This document shows positions 1 to 4,850 of a DNA stretch of 5,699 nt, piece by piece. Position 1 is the stretch's first letter. Each line of letters begins with the position of its first letter. The DNA is taken from contig CAYMLL010000409.1 of NCBI GenBank assembly GCA_964390645.1, positions 1 through 5,699 on the forward strand, in the 5' to 3' direction. This DNA comes from CAYMLL01 sp964390645 (GTDB taxonomy: Bacteria; Planctomycetota; UBA8108). Both the position numbers and the translations under genes were made by a program. A model generated the notes under the pieces. That model saw nothing but the letters and a program-made list of their open reading frames with translations, was not told the origin of the DNA and did not search any database.

Positions 1-70
1 CTTCCGCAACGCAGGCCAGCGAGACCAGCAACGCCAGGCCCAAGGCGAGCGCCAGCCGATGCATCGTCAC
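1..70 (-). CDS. N-terminus of an exported protein, possibly a lipoprotein (partial, runs off left edge)
   Basis: Only about 23 codons are visible, reading leftward out of the window. After a short start (V-T-M-H-R) comes a hydrophobic run rich in Leu and Ala (LALALGLALLVSLAC), which looks like a Sec signal peptide. The Cys preceded by S-L-A could be a lipidation site, but -3 Ser is a weak lipobox, so an ordinary signal peptide is equally possible. I chose the GTG at 70-68. It lies 8 nt after a good Shine-Dalgarno (GAGGAG, minus strand 84-79) and overlaps the stop of the preceding gene as GTGA, a classic translational-coupling arrangement. The ATG at 64-62 is an alternative two codons later, but its spacing from the ribosome site is poor. 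The mature protein is outside the window, so function is unknown. Confidence 0.6.
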   Translation of the reverse strand, partial: MTMHRLALALGLALLVSLACVAE

Positions 71-546
71 CTGTTCAACTCCTCAACCAGCTTCACGAGT
101 GCCAGGCGTTTGGATCGGAACAGCCGCCGGTCGGTTGTGCGATTCGTGATGACGGTCTTGACGATCTCGTCGAGTCGTTTCCGGTGGGCCGCACCGGCGT
201 CTCCAAGCGCATCGATTCTCTCCCTCGCCATCGCCAGGAGCATGTAGTCCTCGATTCCCATGCGGACGTATTCCCAGCGTCGGCTGGGGATGACGGGCTC
301 GGCGGTTTTGACGTCGTCGGGGAGGGGAGGGTTCGGGTACGCGGGGTTCGGGAACGCGGGGTTCGGGCACGCGGGGTTCGGGCACGCGGGGTTCGGGCAC
401 GCGGGATTCGGGCACGCGGGATTCGGGGTCTTCCGAGGACGCGCAGGAGCGCGGTGGACGGCGTCGTCGCTCGAGACGTCGTCGTCGGGGAGGTGGCTCG
501 GGCGGAGGTGGCTCGGGCGGAGGTGGCTCGGCTGACTGATTCGCAA
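67..546 (-). CDS. Repeat-bearing protein with a DUF4091 (GH123-like) C-terminal tail; probably a gene remnant
   Basis: The 159-residue reading frame has three parts. Residues 6-20 are a short SHLRP repeat. Residues 41-73 are PN-P-A-x pentapeptides (four PNPAC, then PNPAF, PNPAY and a partial unit). Residues 85-159 are a helical segment beginning V-I-P-S-R-R-W-E-Y-V-R-M-G-I-E-D-Y. That W-E-x-x-R-x-G-I-E-D-Y signature, followed by amphipathic helices, is characteristic of the extreme C-terminus of DUF4091 domains in GH123-like glycoside hydrolases. The barrel that should precede it is missing: the frame is closed by a stop at 558-556, and the divergent ferredoxin gene starts at 802. The start shown is a TTG without a convincing ribosome site, so the true start is uncertain. 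The only ATG in the frame other than codons within the helices is M96. Third-position GC is nearly complete in the repeat codons (CCG AAC CCC GCG TGC), and codon use in the tail looks genuinely coding. The stop overlaps the next gene's GTG. I infer either a decayed glycoside-hydrolase gene whose tail is still translated, or a small stand-alone protein. Confidence 0.5.
   Translation of the reverse strand: MRISQPSHLRPSHLRPSHLPDDDVSSDDAVHRAPARPRKTPNPACPNPACPNPACPNPACPNPAFPNPAYPNPPLPDDVKTAEPVIPSRRWEYVRMGIEDYMLLAMARERIDALGDAGAAHRKRLDEIVKTVITNRTTDRRLFRSKRLALVKLVEELNR
79..84 (-). promoter_or_regulatory. Shine-Dalgarno (GAGGAG) for the left-edge exported gene
   Basis: On the minus strand GAGGAG is followed by 8 nt and then GTG at 70-68. 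It lies inside the last codons of the upstream gene (…V-E-E-L-N-R). This spacing decides for the GTG start over the nearby ATG. Confidence 0.55.
331..427. repeat. 15-bp tandem array, six full units plus a partial unit
   Basis: Six consecutive 15-nt units begin at 331, 346, 361, 376, 391 and 406, with a 7-nt partial unit at 421-427. The plus-strand consensus is GTTCGGGCACGCGGG. Variation is confined to unit position 8 (t, a, then c in four units) and position 1 (a in the last units). Three central units are identical, which suggests recent expansion by slippage or unequal exchange. On the minus strand each unit encodes Pro-Asn-Pro-Ala-Cys, with Phe or Tyr replacing Cys in the edge units. Because 15 is a multiple of three, copy-number change keeps the frame. 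Confidence 0.95.
491..531. repeat. Second 15-bp tandem array, about 2.7 copies
   Basis: Units AGGTGGCTCGGGCGG lie at 491-505 and 506-520, with an 11-nt partial copy at 521-531. The sequence differs from the 331-427 array but has the same period. In the minus-strand frame it encodes SHLRP-SHLRP-SHLP. In one plus-strand frame it reads as a Gly4Ser-like stretch. Confidence 0.93.
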
Positions 547-650
547 CCGCCGGCGTCAGACCTCGACCGGCTGCCTCCATGGGATTGGCCTCGCGCCGGT
601 CTTCCCGTCGGGCGTCCCGCAGCCGCATGATGTCTGTGGTCCCGGGCTCG

Positions 651-679
651 TTGCATCGGGCCTGACGATTCCCTACAAT
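651..679 (+). promoter_or_regulatory. Sigma70-like promoter upstream of the ferredoxin gene
   Basis: TTGCAT (651-656) is followed by exactly 17 nt and then TACAAT (674-679). The -10 box matches the consensus at 5 of 6 positions and the -35 box at 3 of 6. Transcription would begin near 686, giving a leader of about 115 nt before the ATG at 802. A weaker alternative is GATAAT at 734-739 with a poor -35 (TGGAGT, 711-716), which would shorten the leader to about 55 nt. Confidence 0.45.
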
Positions 680-740
680 CCTCCCTTCGATCGGATACCC
701 GCGATCGCCGTGGAGTCTACGGCGTTCCTGTTCGATAATC

Positions 741-758
741 GTGCCCCGAAAAGGGCGC
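741..758 (+). other. Small hairpin in the ferredoxin leader
   Basis: GTGCCC (741-746) pairs with GGGCGC (753-758), including one G-U pair, around the six-base loop CGAAAA. No U-run follows, so it is not an intrinsic terminator. It may stabilise the leader or be incidental in GC-rich DNA. Confidence 0.3.
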
Positions 759-801
759 TCGCGACGGTCTCATCACCCTCCAAAGTCACGCGCTATCGCC
801 G

Positions 802-1143
802 ATGCCCAAGGTCAACTTTACCCGTGAGAAGAAGGTCGTCGAGTGTGAGCCCGGAGAGAAGCTCCGCGACGTGGCGATCAAGAACGGTGTTCAGCTCTAT
901 CCGGGGATGAAGAGCCTCTTGAATTGTCACGGCCTCGGCCACTGCGGAGAGTGCCGCGTTCATGTCGTCGAGGGCATGGAGAGCCTTGACCCGAAGACGC
1001 TCAAGGAGCGGTTTCGTATCGCCGTGAGCTGGTTCAAGCTCGGCCATGAGCACGAGGTGCGGCTGGCGTGCCAGGCTCGCGTGAATGAGGACTGTGATGT
1101 CTACACACAGCCCGAGTTCAACTGGTTCGGCGAGCGCGCCTGA
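802..1143 (+). CDS. [2Fe-2S] ferredoxin
   Basis: This 113-residue protein is a cytoplasmic one-electron carrier of the 2Fe-2S ferredoxin (beta-grasp) family. Four cysteines can hold the cluster: C42, C48 and C51 in the pattern C-x5-C-x2-C (N-C-H-G-L-G-H-C-G-E-C), and C90 in L-A-C-Q-A, 38 residues later. The C-x5-C-x2-C spacing resembles adrenodoxin/Isc-type more than plant-type ferredoxins (C-x4). The N-terminal segment V-N-F-T-R-E-K-K…E-C-E-P-G-E-K-L-R-D-V-A-I-K-N-G matches the usual opening strands and helix. C15 and C98 are additional, probably non-ligand cysteines. The ATG at 802 is the only usable start: the frame is open back to a TAA at 736-738 but contains no other start codon. No clear Shine-Dalgarno precedes it. 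It is the first gene after the promoter candidate. No reductase or oxygenase partner is visible, so its redox partner is unknown. Family assignment is firm. Confidence 0.92.
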   Translation: MPKVNFTREKKVVECEPGEKLRDVAIKNGVQLYPGMKSLLNCHGLGHCGECRVHVVEGMESLDPKTLKERFRIAVSWFKLGHEHEVRLACQARVNEDCDVYTQPEFNWFGERA

Positions 1144-1150
1144 CTCCCCG

Positions 1151-1209
1151 TTCCGGGATCGTCGGCACAGGCGGGTGGTCGACCGACAACGAGTGCCGGG
1201 AATCCGGAA
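1151..1209. other. Long imperfect inverted repeat between the ferredoxin and T2SF genes
   Basis: The arms are 1151-1168 and 1193-1209. The outer stem TTCCGG-AT pairs with ATCCGGAA with one bulged G. The inner stem CGGCAC (1163-1168) pairs perfectly with GTGCCG (1193-1198). A three-position internal loop separates the stems, and the terminal loop is 24 nt. The loop contains the palindrome GGTCGACC (1177-1184), and an alternative pairing GTCGG (1161-1165) with CCGAC (1183-1187) is possible. There is no T-run after it, so it is not a canonical Rho-independent terminator. It could be an attenuator, a processing site that uncouples ferredoxin expression from the downstream genes, or incidental. 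Confidence 0.45.
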
Positions 1210-1232
1210 TTGAGGCACTGGTTCACGATTCT

Positions 1233-2219
1233 TTGCGCGCTCGCTCTACTTCAAGCAGCAAGATCGTGAATACTGGATACTACCAGTTCTTGACGGGGCT
1301 GCGGTCGCAGCTCGTAGCCGGCGTGCCCTTGAAGCAGTCCCTGGCGACGCTCGCCGGTGGCGGCAAGTGTGCCCGGCTGGCGAGGGAGTCGCTCGCATCG
1401 GTCGATCGTGGTCGCACCTTCGCCGAGGCGCTCGCGGACGTGCATGGTGCTGATGTGCCATCGGAGCATATCGTGCTCGTCGAGGCGGGAGAGCGAAGCG
1501 GTCGGCTCGATACGATGATCGAACGGATCATCGCGGACGTCGAGTTGCTGCGTGACATGCGCACACAGATGGTCTCGCGTTCGCTGTACCCGCTGCTGAT
1601 CCTCGTCGCGACCGTCATGCTGCCTCCGCTCTACCTTCTCTTCTCGGGCCTCGTTTCCGAGTACCTGCGGATCCAGCTTGCCTTCTTCGGGCCGATCGCG
1701 CTGCTGGTCGTTCTCTGGTATCAGCGGGATCGCATCGCTCCGCCGGCCTCTGCGTTGCGGAGCACGCTGCAGGGGGTCCTGCGGAAGGTTCCCGTTCTCG
1801 GCCCCTTCACGGTCGATCACGCGTTGTCGCGCTCGCTCTCCCTCCTCGGCTTGCTGCTCGAGGCCGGGCTCGGGTGGGAGGACAGCTTGCCGCTCGTCGG
1901 GCGTGCGAGCGGCTGGATCTTCCTCGAGCGCGAGTTCAGGGCCGCCGACGAGAAGATTCGCCAGGGAGCGACCGCCACCGAGAGCCTCTGCGCGCTGAGC
2001 AGCCTGCCGCGCGATTTCCACTCGGCGATCGCGACCGGTGAGGTGTCCGGAAGCCTCGACAGCGCCCTCAAACACTGCGGCGAGATCCTGAGGGAGCGCA
2101 CGACGACGCGCGTGGATCGAGTCCTCAGCGTGCTGCCCGTCGTGGCGTTGCTCCTCGCCGGCCTCGTCGCGGGGCTCATCGTCGTCAGGTTCTACACGAG
2201 CATGTACCGTGGGCTCTGA
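1233..2219 (+). CDS. Type II secretion system F family membrane protein (GspF/PilC-like)
   Basis: This 328-residue protein has the duplicated T2SF architecture. A first cytoplasmic helical domain covers about residues 15-117 and a second about 190-296. Each carries the family's signature glycine/acidic motif (GERSGRLD at 86-93, GEVSGSLD at 269-276). Membrane segments are predicted at about 118-140 and 146-163 and near the C-terminus at 297-320. GspF/PilC proteins form the inner-membrane platform that couples the assembly ATPase to pseudopilus or pilus growth. At 328 residues it is shorter than the usual ~400, mainly at the N-terminus. No GspE/PilB ATPase, pseudopilin or prepilin peptidase is in the window, so it appears as an orphan here. 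The start is uncertain: TTG at 1233 is the most upstream usable codon, and GTG at 1266 (V12) is an alternative; neither has a strong ribosome site. Its 3' end overlaps the next gene by 11 nt, suggesting co-translation. Confidence 0.85.
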   Translation: MRARSTSSSKIVNTGYYQFLTGLRSQLVAGVPLKQSLATLAGGGKCARLARESLASVDRGRTFAEALADVHGADVPSEHIVLVEAGERSGRLDTMIERIIADVELLRDMRTQMVSRSLYPLLILVATVMLPPLYLLFSGLVSEYLRIQLAFFGPIALLVVLWYQRDRIAPPASALRSTLQGVLRKVPVLGPFTVDHALSRSLSLLGLLLEAGLGWEDSLPLVGRASGWIFLEREFRAADEKIRQGATATESLCALSSLPRDFHSAIATGEVSGSLDSALKHCGEILRERTTTRVDRVLSVLPVVALLLAGLVAGLIVVRFYTSMYRGL

Positions 2220-3123
2220 TCGTGTTGTCGTTCGGCTCGGTTGCGTCGCCGTCCTGACGCTTGCCGGGTGCTACGAGTCGCCGCCGATCATTCCGGAGGG
2301 CTACGGTCCGCGGACGGTCGAGGGCTGGCCATCGCCCACCGTGTATGCACGCGAGGCGGCACACCCGGTGAACCGGTGGTTCCATCGTTCGTTCGCGCGT
2401 CGATCGGCTGACGGACGCATCGTCGCGGTACGCCCGGACGCGCCTCTGTCCGAGATGCGGGTGCCGGGCCTGGTCGACCGAGCCGAGATCGCCGCGCTCC
2501 TGGCGGCGGTGGACAGAGAGCTGGCGACCGTTGATGCGGCACCTGCGACGCGAGCTCTCCTGCGTGCGGACCTCCTCGCCCAGGCGCGATTCTGGAGCGG
2601 GCACGGAAGCGAGGAGCTCGCGCGACGCCACCGGGAGCTGGCGGGCCGGGTCCAGGGAGCGACCGACGATTGGCCGTCGGCCCTGCAGCCGCCGCCTCTG
2701 CGGCAGGGGCGCTGGCAGCGAGTCGTCGCCGAGGGCGGCGACGCGAGGCGTACCGTGCTCTACGATGTGACCGCGAGTGACGGAGCGCGCGTCGGACCCG
2801 TCGGCGACTCGTCCGCGCCCGAGCGCGCTGCTCTCCTCTTCAGCGAGACCGGTGTGCCGATGGAGTGCTGGACGATCGACGTCGACGATGGCTCGGTCCG
2901 CTACGCAATCTATCGTCTCGATCGCGCGGCGCAGCTGGAGGGAGGCGACGCCTGGCGACGTTTGCCGCTTGACACGACCATCTCGATCCGTGGGCTCGGC
3001 CGCCGTGAGGGAGAGATGATCGAAGGGGTGATCGCGGAAACCTGCGCGTCCTGTCATTCAGCACGAGCTCCGATCATGACTCACGGGAGGAAGCATGTGT
3101 ACGGTGCGATCCGGATACCTTGA
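2209..3123 (+). CDS. Lipoprotein with one C-terminal c-type haem motif (CxxCH)
   Basis: This 304-residue protein starts with a short signal peptide (R-L-G-C-V-A-V-L-T-L-A-G-C) with an excellent lipobox, LAGC, placing the lipidated Cys at residue 21. It is therefore probably anchored in a membrane on the outside of the cytoplasm. Most of the chain is hydrophilic and Arg/Glu-rich, with no fold I recognise with confidence. Near the end, C-A-S-C-H (279-283) is a single covalent haem-attachment motif. M290, seven residues after the haem histidine, is the nearest possible axial ligand, and H292 and H296 also follow. Only 21 residues follow the motif, far fewer than in a usual cytochrome c domain. 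The N-terminal part (H-P-V-N-R-W-F-H-R…A-D-G-R) vaguely resembles uncharacterised planctomycete lipoproteins, but I cannot name the family. The GTG start at 2209 overlaps the T2SF gene by 11 nt, and the 3' end overlaps the next gene by 29 nt. Haem attachment is inferred from the motif only. Confidence 0.75.
   Translation: MGSDRVVVRLGCVAVLTLAGCYESPPIIPEGYGPRTVEGWPSPTVYAREAAHPVNRWFHRSFARRSADGRIVAVRPDAPLSEMRVPGLVDRAEIAALLAAVDRELATVDAAPATRALLRADLLAQARFWSGHGSEELARRHRELAGRVQGATDDWPSALQPPPLRQGRWQRVVAEGGDARRTVLYDVTASDGARVGPVGDSSAPERAALLFSETGVPMECWTIDVDDGSVRYAIYRLDRAAQLEGGDAWRRLPLDTTISIRGLGRREGEMIEGVIAETCASCHSARAPIMTHGRKHVYGAIRIP
3085..3090 (+). promoter_or_regulatory. Shine-Dalgarno (GGGAGG) for the DUF4440 lipoprotein
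   Basis: GGGAGG followed by AAGC places the ATG at 3095 four nt downstream. This is slightly close, but it is the strongest ribosome site in the plus-strand cluster. It lies within the coding sequence of the upstream haem lipoprotein, supporting a real gene overlap rather than a frameshift. An in-frame GTG at 3104 is a possible alternative start with 13-nt spacing. Confidence 0.55.
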
Positions 3124-3577
3124 GCGAGCGTCCCTGCTCGCGCTGTCGTTCGTCGCTCTCGTGGTCGTGGGGTGTCGCTCGCCCGGGGCCGTCGAGCAGG
3201 GTTCGATCGCCGCCATCGAGTCCCTGCTCCGCAAGCAGCAGTCCGACTGGAACCGCGGCGACATTCCTGCCTTCATGGAGGGCTATGCTCGCTCCGAGGA
3301 GCTGCGCTTCGTTTCTGGCGACCAGACGACGATCGGTTGGCAAGCGACGCTCGACCGTTACGAGAGACGCTACGGCGATCGTGAGAAGATGGGCTCGCTG
3401 GAGTTCACGCTTGTCGACGTCGAGCTGCTCGCGGCCGGGGTTGGCAAGGTCGTCGGCAAGTGGCAGCTGTCCTTCACGGACGACAGCGCCGGCGGCATGT
3501 TCACGCTCATCCTCCGCCGCCGCCCTGAGGGCTGGAGGATCGTGCACGACCACACGTCCGTCCAGACCGGGGAGTAG
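3095..3577 (+). CDS. DUF4440 / NTF2-like (SnoaL-type) lipoprotein
   Basis: This 160-residue protein has a signal peptide ending in V-V-V-G-C, with the lipidated Cys at residue 27. Residues from about 37 to 157 fit a DUF4440/SnoaL-like NTF2 fold. An N-terminal helix I-E-S-L-L-R-K-Q-Q-S-D-W-N-R-G-D-I-P-A-F-M-E-G-Y is followed by F-V-S-G-D, a Y-x-x-R-Y segment, and strands ending in L-R-R-R-P-E-G-W-R-I-V-H-D-H-T-S. The W-N-R-G-D and the terminal G-W-R-I-V-H-D-H signatures are typical of the family. DUF4440 proteins include small-molecule binding, isomerase-like and association domains; no specific ligand can be deduced. Family members frequently occur as periplasmic or outer-surface lipoproteins. 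The 29-nt overlap with the haem lipoprotein upstream implies co-translation. The gene ends 20 nt before the stop of a convergent gene, and no clear terminator hairpin is visible there. Confidence 0.85.
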   Translation: MCTVRSGYLERASLLALSFVALVVVGCRSPGAVEQGSIAAIESLLRKQQSDWNRGDIPAFMEGYARSEELRFVSGDQTTIGWQATLDRYERRYGDREKMGSLEFTLVDVELLAAGVGKVVGKWQLSFTDDSAGGMFTLILRRRPEGWRIVHDHTSVQTGE

Positions 3578-3597
3578 ACTCGAGGTAGAGCGGGAGC

Positions 3598-4794
3598 TCA
3601 GACGTCGATCCGCACCAGCTCCTCCTGGTGGGGTGCACCGGTGACCTCGGCGCTGTTTCCGGTGTGGTAGACGTTGACCTCGCTACGGATCCCGAAGCGA
3701 CCGGGCAAGTAGATGCCGGGCTCCACGGAGAACACCGTTCCCGGGAGCATCTTGCGCGTGTCGTGCGTCTCGAGGTCGTCGAGGTTGGCTCCGTTGCCAT
3801 GTGTGTTCTCGTGGATCGAGTGGCCGAGCCGATGGATGAAGCGCTCAGCGTAGCCGGCCGCGTCGATAACCGCGCGCGCGGCTCGGTCGAGCTCGTAGCC
3901 TCGGATGTCCTCGCCTGCTCGAAATGCCTCGTCGGCGCGATCGCAGGCGGCCTTGCGTGCGTCACGAACGATGTTGAAGACCTTCACCATGTCCTCTGGT
4001 GGATCCGCGCCGACGAAGGCGCACCAGGTGATGTCGGCGTAGATCGAGCCCGGCGCCTCCTCTCTCGCCCAGATGTCGAAGAGGAGGAGATCGCCGACAC
4101 GGATCTCGGACGAGCCTTCCGACGCGACCTCGAAGTGGGGATCAGCCGCGTGCTCGTTGACGCCGACGATCGGATCATGATCGTTGATCATGCCCGCCGC
4201 GTTCAGCGCGGAGTTCGCGTGTTCGACGATGTCGCGCTCGGTGATCGCCTTGCCGGCGCGCAGTGTCTTGCCGACGAGCGCGAAGACCTCGTCGACGAGG
4301 TCGCGGACGCGTTTCGCCGCGCGATGATGGCTGGCGAGCTGCTCCTCATCGAGCACGGCCTCGAAGGCTTGCATGAGATCGGCGCTCGATACGACCTCGA
4401 CTCCCTTGGAGCGGACCTTCTCGACGGTTCCGGCGTCAACCTTCGAGACGTACGGAACGTCGCACTGTGGTGAGTAGTTCATGGCGACGCGCTGCGCATC
4501 GCCGAGGATTCTCGTGATTCCGTCGTCGAGGGACTGCCACGTCAGGTAGACGGTCGCTGCTCCCGGGACCGCGTCGAGCGCCTTCGTCTCGATCGCGTGA
4601 ACCAGCTTGCGCGGCTCGCCCTCGGCGGGAAGGAAGTAGAACCAGCGTCGCGAGCCGGCGTGTCCTTCGAGCCCGAGCACCTTCCGTGCGATCGGATCCG
4701 TGTTCCGGAAGTCGTAGAGGAGCCAGCCGTCGAGGTCCGCGGCGCGGATGGCCGCCTGGACGGCGGCGAGGTCGAAGGTGGTCGAGGGAGCCAT
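3598..4794 (-). CDS. M24-family metallopeptidase (Xaa-Pro aminopeptidase-like)
   Basis: This 398-residue cytoplasmic protein has the two-domain creatinase/PepP layout: an N-terminal creatinase-like domain (about 1-150) and a C-terminal pita-bread catalytic domain (about 158-398). The five metal ligands expected for a dinuclear metal centre are present: D240 (L-L-F-D-I-W-A), D254 (Y-A-D-I-T-W), H325 (H-R-L-G-H), E358 (S-V-E-P-G-I-Y) and E372 (I-R-S-E-V-N-V-Y). H321 and H220 (A-D-P-H-F) fit the family's substrate-binding histidines. The spacing between the two metal aspartates is larger than usual (13 intervening residues, where PepP and methionine aminopeptidase have 10), so a distinct subfamily is likely. 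Related enzymes cleave N-terminal residues preceding proline, or act on small amidino substrates; the exact substrate is not determined here. The ATG at 4794-4792 follows a good Shine-Dalgarno (GAGAGG, 8 nt away) and a promoter candidate. The gene converges with the DUF4440 gene, 20 nt between stops. It appears monocistronic. Confidence 0.93.
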   Translation of the reverse strand: MAPSTTFDLAAVQAAIRAADLDGWLLYDFRNTDPIARKVLGLEGHAGSRRWFYFLPAEGEPRKLVHAIETKALDAVPGAATVYLTWQSLDDGITRILGDAQRVAMNYSPQCDVPYVSKVDAGTVEKVRSKGVEVVSSADLMQAFEAVLDEEQLASHHRAAKRVRDLVDEVFALVGKTLRAGKAITERDIVEHANSALNAAGMINDHDPIVGVNEHAADPHFEVASEGSSEIRVGDLLLFDIWAREEAPGSIYADITWCAFVGADPPEDMVKVFNIVRDARKAACDRADEAFRAGEDIRGYELDRAARAVIDAAGYAERFIHRLGHSIHENTHGNGANLDDLETHDTRKMLPGTVFSVEPGIYLPGRFGIRSEVNVYHTGNSAEVTGAPHQEELVRIDV

Positions 4795-4802
4795 GAATCA
4801 TG

Positions 4803-4808
4803 CCTCTC
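4803..4808 (-). promoter_or_regulatory. Shine-Dalgarno (GAGAGG) for the M24 peptidase
   Basis: On the minus strand GAGAGG is followed by 8 nt and then the ATG at 4794-4792, near-ideal spacing. It fixes the start of the peptidase. Confidence 0.7.
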
Positions 4809-4850
4809 GGGGTCCGGTGTCGTGGGCGCTCGGAATGATACCAGACCCCG
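4808..4850. other. Inverted repeat spanning the -10 region of the peptidase promoter
   Basis: CGGGGTC (4808-4814) and GACCCCG (4844-4850) are perfect 7-bp complements 29 nt apart. Two more pairs lie inside after one mismatch (4816-4817 with 4841-4842). One arm lies in the presumed leader beside the Shine-Dalgarno, the other in the promoter spacer. It could be an operator for a dimeric regulator. It cannot be a simple leader hairpin if transcription starts near 4828. Chance is not excluded in such GC-rich DNA. Confidence 0.3.

Larger units (their letters stand above)
547..801. other. Divergent intergenic region between the DUF4091-tail gene and the ferredoxin gene
   Basis: This 255-nt stretch separates genes that point away from each other. 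It holds a plus-strand promoter candidate (651-679) and a leader hairpin (741-758). I see no convincing minus-strand promoter. Other reading frames continue into it from the repeat region (to about 628 and 656 on the minus strand), but they look like Arg/Pro-rich shadows. A palindromic GCGATCGC occurs at 701-708 with no evident role. Confidence 0.55.

Noticed and set aside
331..427. Possible CRISPR array
   Set aside because: The units are 15 bp and directly adjacent with no spacers, and no cas genes are present.
260..535. Plus-strand frame encoding FGHAG-type glycine repeats
   Set aside because: It is the other-strand reading of the PNPAC array. It lacks a ribosome site and any flanking domain.
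184..630. Long plus-strand reading frame through the repeats (148 codons), rich in RGVRA repeats
   Set aside because: It runs antisense to the DUF4091-tail gene, stays open because the 15-bp repeats lack stops in every frame, and shows no recognisable domain or ribosome site.
83..656. Two further minus-strand frames (ending at 83 and 93) with Pro-rich or Ser/Thr-rich repeats that could be the true N-terminus joined by a frameshift
   Set aside because: Neither upstream part shows DUF4091 sequence or a good start, and third-position GC is best in the frame chosen. A frameshift would still not restore a catalytic domain.
701..708. GCGATCGC palindrome as a regulatory or HIP1-like site
   Set aside because: There is a single copy in GC-rich DNA with no nearby repeats, so chance is the simplest explanation.
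1251..2075. Long minus-strand frame (274 codons) opposite the T2SF gene
   Set aside because: It is an antisense shadow rich in Arg, Gln and Glu. The opposite strand encodes a clear two-domain T2SF protein with membrane segments.
2185..3057. Long minus-strand frame (290 codons) opposite the haem lipoprotein gene
   Set aside because: It is an Arg-rich shadow without a signal or domain. The plus frame has a lipobox, a CxxCH motif and overlapping neighbours.
3578..3597. Bidirectional terminator between the convergent genes
   Set aside because: The 20-nt gap has no hairpin with a T-run; GAGCTC near 3595 is only a 6-bp palindrome.
3628..4473. Plus-strand 281-codon frame opposite the M24 peptidase
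   Set aside because: The minus strand carries all M24 metal ligands. The plus frame is a typical GC-rich antisense open frame.
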